From Neisseria dumasiana (GTDB lineage: Bacteria > Pseudomonadota > Gammaproteobacteria > Burkholderiales > Neisseriaceae): a stretch of DNA of 64,000 nt. Positions 58,932-64,000 of this stretch are shown one piece after another. A model generated the notes under the pieces. That model was not told where the DNA came from. It saw only the letters and a program-made list of their open reading frames with translations, and did not search any database. The stretch is taken from assembly GCF_022870885.1 (NCBI RefSeq), contig NZ_CP091509.1, positions 2,480,001-2,544,000 of the forward strand. The letters are read 5' to 3'. A program made the translations under genes and the position numbers. Numbering within the stretch: the stretch's first letter is position 1; each line of letters starts with the position of its first letter.

Positions 58932-61900
58932 ATGAAAAAATCTGCTCCCCGTTTAAACACCGCTGTGCGCCCGATAATTTACAGTTTGCTCGCAGCATTT
59001 CCTTTATTGGCTGTAAACACGGCATCCGCACAATTTGCCGATACCCCGTTGCACCTGCAGCAACAAACCACCATTTCCGGCGGAGCAGGCAAAGTTAAGC
59101 CGAATGTGATGCTGTTTATTGATGATTCGGGGAGTATGGATTGGGCGCCGGCTGGCCGAAACCAACCGGGTAGAAAACGCATTGAGATAACCAAAGATGC
59201 TTTAAGCGCAGTTATCAATAAATATGGCAGCAAAGTTAATTGGAGTCTGCAAACTTTACATAATAATAACAATGCCAATTTATCTGGGTACACAGATCAA
59301 CCCCATACTATTCTTCAACATATCAGCAGATTATCTCCCGATCATGGCACGCCGACTACTCGACGCTATTATGAAATTTCCAAAGATGTTAGGAAAAATA
59401 CCTTATACCGTTGCCAGAAAAACTATATCGTCTTAATGTCTGATGGTGATGCTAACTTGAGTTGCAGCACCCCGCCTGCTCGTTTATTCCCTTGGAATCC
59501 CATTATCCCATCAAAACTAACTTTTACTTATCCGAGCGCTCAGTTTCCGGATGAGCAGAATTATTTCGGAAATGTAGATAGCCGGGGAAGATGCGAATAT
59601 TCGCAAGCTTCGACAGGTCATTACCATACATTTTGGGATGGAAACAAAGGTTTACAGTTTTTCAGCAGAACTCTAGCATCCAAGGATTTCAAGACCACAG
59701 GAACAGACCTTGCAGGTAAAAGTTGGAACGGCGATCCTGCCGATCCCAAAGGCCCCGACGGCCAAAGCATCTATGCCAAACAAACCGCCCAAACATTTAC
59801 CGTAGGCTTTGGCGAGGACTTAACCCGCGAAGGTAAAGCCTATCTTCAAAATGGTGCCACCAGACCGGAATGGTTTTTCGACGCATCCAACGAAGAAAAA
59901 CTGGTTGCCGCCTTTGATACTATTTTTAGCGATATTGAAAACAACAGCTTAAACAACGCAGAAGAAGGTGCCGGCACCGCTGCCCCGGCAGTAACCGGCA
60001 ACCATACAAGCGGCACGCCCAATACCGCCGTCAGCGTTTATCTGGATCCGCAATCGTGGAGCAGCCAGTTGCGGTTCTATAATATTAATACAGCCGGCCG
60101 GGTAGATACCGCCTTCAAACTCCCTTATTTCGGCGAACGTAAAACATTAATCAGCACAGGAAAAGCAGACTCTTCAGGTAAAAGCGTATTTTGGGCCAAT
60201 AACGTCAGCCATCTGAACAATGCCGATTTCGCTATCAACAATCCGAGTAAAGCCGGCGAATGGAGTTCTTCTCTGCTGCCGTGGACTATCCGCAGTAAAG
60301 ATGATGCGCAAATTAAAGCCGACACACAAAACAGCCAAGTGTACCGCAACCGCAACCTAGATGCACAAGGTAAGGCAGTCAGCGGCAAACGCGATTTGGG
60401 AGACATCTTAGATAGCGGTATTGCCATCATCGGCGACACCGACGGCAGCAACCAACATCATCAGGAATTTCTGTTAACGGCTGCCAACGACGGCATGGTT
60501 CACCTGTTCCAACGTGTACCCCAAGTAAACCATCCTTATTCGCTGAAACTCAGCTATATCCCCGCCGGCATGGAACGGGATAGCGGCAACGGCGGCGAAA
60601 CTTTAGGCAAAACATTGAAAGAAGTGGCTCAAGAAGGATATGGAGCAGCTCATCCCCACCGTTATATGGTTAACGGCGGCTTCGTTGTACGCCGCACACC
60701 GTTGAGCAGAAACCCGGCTGTAAAAGGCCAACAAATTGTAATGTTCGGCGCGATGGGTCAGGGTGGCCGAGGAGCGTATGCCCTGAATATTGGCGGAAAA
60801 GACCGTGTTACGGGTCAAGGCATCGGTTTGAGCAACAATAACCCTACATCATGGGATAGCAGCGTTCCTTTATTCGAAACAGAAAAAGGGACCAACAACA
60901 CCCTCGGCTATACCGTAGGAACACCGCAAATCGGACGCGTGTCACTTGAACGCATTCCCGGCCAACAAGTAAAAACCAACGAAAAAGTGCGCTACGGTGC
61001 ATTCTTATCCAGCGGCTACCGCAAACAGGACATCAACGATAAATCCAATGAAACAGCCCTATATATCTACGATTTATTGGGGCAAGAAGCTTCTACCGGA
61101 GAAAAAAACGGCAATAAGGCCGGATCGTTGATCAAAAAAATTACCGTACCCGACGGGGTAGGCGGCTTATCCAGCCCTACCGTACTCGATACCGATTTTG
61201 ACGGCATTATCGACGTAGCTTATGCGGGCGATTACGGCGGCAGCATGTACCGTTTCGATTTACGCGGCCAAACACCGGATAACTGGCAAGTACATAAAAT
61301 TTATCAAGGTTCACCTTCACAACCCATTACCGCCGCACCTGCCGTTTCGCGCAGAGGCATTAATCGGTATGTGGTTATTTTCGGCACCGGCAGCGATATT
61401 TACCAATCAGATCTTAAAGATACCCGCCAGCAGGCCATATACGGTATTTTCGAAGATTTAACTCCGCCCAAAGACAACTCTCCATCCCAAGCACCCACTA
61501 CGGTAACCAATGCTGAGCTTCTTGAACAAACCATCACGCTCAAAGAAGTCGAAGGAAACCCATACCGTTTCTTAAGCAACAACCTTATCCAACCGACGCA
61601 TAAAGGTTGGAAAATCAACTTGGGCAGCACAGACGGTGAACGTGTGGTCGTCAAACCTTCAATGATTTTGCGTACAGCCGTATTCAGCACACGCATTTAT
61701 AAAGCAACCGAAACACGTTCCAGCAACGGCGGAGATTTGTGTATCCCCGACAAAACAGAAACTTCTACGGAAAGTAAAAGCTGGATCTTAGCCGTCAACG
61801 CCGAAACCGGCGGAGGTCTGAAACAAGGCGATGCCCGCTTGAACTTCTTAAATAAAGTAGTACAAACAGGCGGCTACTATGCCAACGGCCAACAAAAATC

Positions 61901-62159
61901 AGGCATCGTAAGTTTTACCTATATAGATCCTGTTCAACTTGCCAAAAATAGCCCGGTAACGGCAGACGGAGACAGCGGTGGCAGCGGAACCGATGCAGAA
62001 GTTGACGGGGAAGGAAGACCAGTTAACCGATCCACTCCCAAAAACCAATGTTTTGCGAAAAAAGCCGACCGCAGCCTTATCACCAACCAAGGAGAGTCTA
62101 TCGGTGTAGCCGGCAGAAACTGCGGCATCAGAAGGATCAGCTGGCGTGAAATTTTCTAA
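58932..62159 (+). CDS. pilC: Type IV pilus tip adhesin PilC (PilY1 family)
   Basis: 1075-aa secreted protein needed for pilus extension and adhesion. Signal peptide ends NTASA-QFAD (about 33). The N-terminal part is a VWA-like domain with MIDAS FIDDSGSMDW (about 63-72) and FTVGFGEDLTREG. The C-terminal half is the PilY1 propeller (LTAANDGMVHLFQRV, VMFGAMGQGGRGAYALNI) with a calcium loop DTDFDGIIDVAYAGD. No poly-G tract is seen in the signal region, unlike gonococcal/meningococcal pilC. An IS element follows the stop after 15 bp. Confidence 0.95.
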   Translation: MKKSAPRLNTAVRPIIYSLLAAFPLLAVNTASAQFADTPLHLQQQTTISGGAGKVKPNVMLFIDDSGSMDWAPAGRNQPGRKRIEITKDALSAVINKYGSKVNWSLQTLHNNNNANLSGYTDQPHTILQHISRLSPDHGTPTTRRYYEISKDVRKNTLYRCQKNYIVLMSDGDANLSCSTPPARLFPWNPIIPSKLTFTYPSAQFPDEQNYFGNVDSRGRCEYSQASTGHYHTFWDGNKGLQFFSRTLASKDFKTTGTDLAGKSWNGDPADPKGPDGQSIYAKQTAQTFTVGFGEDLTREGKAYLQNGATRPEWFFDASNEEKLVAAFDTIFSDIENNSLNNAEEGAGTAAPAVTGNHTSGTPNTAVSVYLDPQSWSSQLRFYNINTAGRVDTAFKLPYFGERKTLISTGKADSSGKSVFWANNVSHLNNADFAINNPSKAGEWSSSLLPWTIRSKDDAQIKADTQNSQVYRNRNLDAQGKAVSGKRDLGDILDSGIAIIGDTDGSNQHHQEFLLTAANDGMVHLFQRVPQVNHPYSLKLSYIPAGMERDSGNGGETLGKTLKEVAQEGYGAAHPHRYMVNGGFVVRRTPLSRNPAVKGQQIVMFGAMGQGGRGAYALNIGGKDRVTGQGIGLSNNNPTSWDSSVPLFETEKGTNNTLGYTVGTPQIGRVSLERIPGQQVKTNEKVRYGAFLSSGYRKQDINDKSNETALYIYDLLGQEASTGEKNGNKAGSLIKKITVPDGVGGLSSPTVLDTDFDGIIDVAYAGDYGGSMYRFDLRGQTPDNWQVHKIYQGSPSQPITAAPAVSRRGINRYVVIFGTGSDIYQSDLKDTRQQAIYGIFEDLTPPKDNSPSQAPTTVTNAELLEQTITLKEVEGNPYRFLSNNLIQPTHKGWKINLGSTDGERVVVKPSMILRTAVFSTRIYKATETRSSNGGDLCIPDKTETSTESKSWILAVNAETGGGLKQGDARLNFLNKVVQTGGYYANGQQKSGIVSFTYIDPVQLAKNSPVTADGDSGGSGTDAEVDGEGRPVNRSTPKNQCFAKKADRSLITNQGESIGVAGRNCGIRRISWREIF

Positions 62160-62166
62160 ATTAACT

Positions 62167-62174
62167 TATTGAAA
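62167..62174 (+). repeat. Left target-site duplication of the IS
   Basis: TATTGAAA, identical to the 8 bases after the right end. Confidence 0.92.
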
Positions 62175-62887
62175 GGGGCTGAAGTAGATTAGCCCTAAAC
62201 ACCACACCAAAGCCGCAAAGTTTTTAACTGCTGCTTTGGTGTCCCGAAGTTAAAACGAAACTCACATTCTTTCAAGAACAGAGGAAAAGATTTTCGGTCA
62301 ATTCCGTTGTATTTGCGCAAGACACGTTTCGCCTGATTCCAAAAATTCTCAATGCCGTTGATATGGTTGTGTCGGTCGGCAAACTTTTTGCTGTGATTAA
62401 TCCTGTGATGGTGAAAACCGCTGACATCCAACACGTCGTAACTGCTCAGGCAGTCCGTATAAACTACGCTATCAGGTGTAATTTTCCTTGTAATAACAGG
62501 AAATAAACTTTCCTTTCGGGCATTATTCACTACAACCGTATAAACCTTACCTCCACGTTTAAGGATACCGAAAACCACCACTTTACCTGCTGCTCCCCTA
62601 CCGCGCTTTCCTTTACGCTTACCGCCGAAATAGCTCTCATCCAATTCTATAGTGCCCTCAAAAACCTGATCTGCTTCCAAAGCCAAATGATGGCTGATAA
62701 CAAGACGGATTTTACGGTAGAAGAGAATAGCCGTATTGGGCTGAATACCCAAGATATCGGCAGCAGAACGTGCGGTTACCTCCAATACAAAATATTCAAG
62801 CAGTTTTCTTTGCAGACTCTTCTTTAACTTACAGTGGGTTATCTTCATTTTGGCAGCCTATCATGACTGCTAATCTACGTCAGCCCC
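62175..62887 (-). mobile_element. IS1016-like insertion sequence (IS1595 family), intact
   Basis: 713 bp with terminal inverted repeats GGGGCTGAAGTAGATTAGC and (complement) GGGGCTGACGTAGATTAGC, one transposase gene, and perfect 8-bp target duplications. All features fit the IS1595 family, IS1016 group. Confidence 0.93.
62195..62848 (-). CDS. IS1595-family (IS1016) transposase
   Basis: 217-aa transposase with an ISXO2-like catalytic domain. The helical N-terminus LLEYFVLEVTARSAADILGIQPNTA is a DNA-binding region; no zinc ribbon is present, as in the short IS1016 group. Catalytic residues lie in TIELDESYFGGKRKG (first Asp), VVYTDCLSSYD (second Asp) and HINGIENFWNQAKR (third acidic/Asn-Glu site). 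No frameshift seen, so probably active. Transcribed toward pilC, whose 3' end is 15 bp from the IS edge. Confidence 0.93.
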   Translation of the reverse strand: MKITHCKLKKSLQRKLLEYFVLEVTARSAADILGIQPNTAILFYRKIRLVISHHLALEADQVFEGTIELDESYFGGKRKGKRGRGAAGKVVVFGILKRGGKVYTVVVNNARKESLFPVITRKITPDSVVYTDCLSSYDVLDVSGFHHHRINHSKKFADRHNHINGIENFWNQAKRVLRKYNGIDRKSFPLFLKECEFRFNFGTPKQQLKTLRLWCGV

Positions 62888-62895
62888 TATTGAAA
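62888..62895 (+). repeat. Right target-site duplication of the IS
   Basis: TATTGAAA, matching the left copy exactly. Confidence 0.92.
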
Positions 62896-62959
62896 ATAAT
62901 ATGTTGGTTTGGCAGTTGCTTGAACAGCCAAACCAACATCAATGAAATCATTAAAAATC

Positions 62960-62988
62960 TTGACAACCAGTTAATTTAGATTTATTAT
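62960..62988 (+). promoter_or_regulatory. tRNA-Lys promoter
   Basis: TTGACA and TATTAT are separated by exactly 17 bp, 12 bp before the tRNA. Confidence 0.85.
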
Positions 62989-63000
62989 TTAATTCCTATC

Positions 63001-63076
63001 GGGTCGTTAGCTCAGCTGGTAGAGCAGCGGACTTTTAATCCGTTGGTCGAAGGTTCGAATCCTTCACGACCCACCA
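63001..63076 (+). tRNA. tRNA-Lys (TTT), integration site
   Basis: 76-nt cloverleaf: acceptor GGGTCGT/ACGACCC, D-arm GCTC-AGCTGGTA-GAGC, anticodon loop CTTTTAA with TTT, T-loop GTTCGAATC, encoded CCA. The gene is intact, and the opposing integrase reads into it. Confidence 0.96.
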
Positions 63077-64000
63077 GCTTTTCCAAGCCTAAACAAACGT
63101 TTAGGCTTTTTTCTTTGCCACCGCCTATCCTGGGGTGTGCCGAATTTGTGCCGAAACCAAGACCGACACCGTCCAATACAGCCGCATGCTCATGCAAATG
63201 CTCGGGAGCAAGATGCGCGTAACGCTGCACCATACTGATGCTCTCCCATCCGCCCATCTCCTGCAAAGCAGCCAGTGGAACACCTGATTGAACCAGCCAA
63301 CTTGCCCATGTATGGCGCAGGTCATGCCACCGAAAATCGGTAATACCTGCTTCAGTCAACGCATTTTTCCAAATCCGTGAACTGATGCTCTTGACCGGAT
63401 TGCCGTTTGGATAGGTAAAAACAAATGATGGGTGTTTACCCATCTGCCTTTCCAATACTCCGAGTGCAGTCTGATTCAACGCTACTCCGATTGAGCGACC
63501 ACTTTTGGCTTCATCAGGATAAATCCATGCCGTTCTACGGTTCAGATTTATTTGCTCCCATTTCAACTCCAAAACATTTCGCTGGCGCAATCCTGTGGCC
63601 AAACTAAAAACCGCCATATCAGACAAATATTCAGGCAGGGCGACTATCAATTTTTGCGCTTCTTCTCGCGTTAACCACCGGATTCGCCGTTTAGCTTCCC
63701 GATACAACGTGATTTTGGGTACATCATCTAACCATTGCCACTCCTTCGCTGCTTTATTCAAGATGGCACGGATCAATGCTAGATAGCGGTTTTTGGTGCT
63801 GTCGGAACAAGTCATACCACCAACGACGCGCATAATAAAATCACGGTTCATATGGTGCAAAAATACCCCTTTGAATTGGGTCAATCCGCGTAAGCGGCTG
63901 ATGTCGTCGTTGATACTTTTCTTTTTACCTCCTTGCTCTTTAATCCATCTGACGGCTGCTTCCTCCCACAACCGTTCGGGTTTCTGTCCCATGTATCGCT
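63012..64000 (-). CDS. Tyrosine recombinase integrase of a tRNA-Lys-integrated element (5' end outside window)
   Basis: About 329 codons visible. The first in-window ATG (63992) is probably internal, because the frame is open to the right edge and relatives begin further upstream. A SAM-like core-binding domain (DDISRLRGLTQFKGVFLHHM) precedes the catalytic domain: Arg in TGLRQRNVLELKW, Lys in DEAKSGRSIG, HDLRHTWASWLV, GGWESISMVQRYAHL with the tyrosine. The last 20 residues (VGREGFEPSTNGLKVRCSTS) are encoded by the antisense of tRNA-Lys, as in many tRNA-integrated elements. The element extends right, beyond the window. Confidence 0.9.
   Translation of the reverse strand, partial: RYMGQKPERLWEEAAVRWIKEQGGKKKSINDDISRLRGLTQFKGVFLHHMNRDFIMRVVGGMTCSDSTKNRYLALIRAILNKAAKEWQWLDDVPKITLYREAKRRIRWLTREEAQKLIVALPEYLSDMAVFSLATGLRQRNVLELKWEQINLNRRTAWIYPDEAKSGRSIGVALNQTALGVLERQMGKHPSFVFTYPNGNPVKSISSRIWKNALTEAGITDFRWHDLRHTWASWLVQSGVPLAALQEMGGWESISMVQRYAHLAPEHLHEHAAVLDGVGLGFGTNSAHPRIGGGKEKSLNVCLGLEKLVGREGFEPSTNGLKVRCSTS

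Overview
The window comes from a Neisseria chromosome, most likely a commensal or animal-associated species rather than the meningococcus/gonococcus group. The evidence is the very dense 12-mer DNA uptake sequence AGGCCGTCTGAA (the AG-DUS dialect, with only a few ATGCCGTCTGAA copies), often arranged as inverted pairs that double as terminators. It is supported by a neisserial dcw cluster, a PilC-type pilus adhesin, a Slam translocon and an IS1016-like element. All species statements are inference from these markers.

Layout. (1) 1-2178: 5' part of a type I-C cas3 running off the left edge. (2) 2351-9000: tgpA-like transglutaminase, ibaG/BolA, ftsEX, pyk. (3) 8755-11179: a Slam outer-membrane translocon and its probable secreted, non-lipidated substrate. 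(4) 11560-14337: a methyltransferase and an unusual membrane protein joining a Pycsar-effector-like membrane domain to a DUF3616-like propeller. (5) 14902-22966: housekeeping genes folD, META-domain lipoprotein, murU, dxs, parA, ftsY, and an ICMT-family methyltransferase, separated by copies of a 143-bp mobile repeat. (6) 23349-46999: the whole division/cell-wall (dcw) cluster on the minus strand, transcribed mraZ-rsmH-ftsL-ftsI-murE-murF-mraY-murD-ftsW-murG-murC-ddlB-ftsQ-ftsA-ftsZ. It is interrupted by accessory pockets: an Abi HEPN protein, an M23 lipoprotein and a PD-(D/E)XK nuclease between murE and murF; two secreted/small unknown genes between murF and mraY; a secreted unknown and a truncated hemoglobin between mraY and murD; and a membrane protein between murD and ftsW. 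(7) 47320-54131: midA-type methyltransferase, tRNA-Met and tRNA-Ala, an RDD protein, asd, a TraB/GumN protein, and a DUF58-moxR pair. (8) 54446-64000: leuS, carA with an attenuator-like leader, pilC, an intact IS1016-like insertion with perfect 8-bp target duplications, and tRNA-Lys invaded by a tyrosine-recombinase element that continues off the right edge.

How it fits together. The dcw genes make lipid II and the divisome core; ftsEX, tgpA, the M23 lipoprotein and murU are envelope genes that act in the same process. The strongest candidates for undescribed biology are the Pycsar-like/propeller fusion, the zinc-ribbon GGWLE nuclease and Abi gene hidden inside the dcw cluster, the Slam/substrate pair with a hendecad Lys/Ala tract, the carA leader attenuator, and a MITE family with 5-bp target duplications, one copy of which sits just downstream of a promoter box before ftsE.
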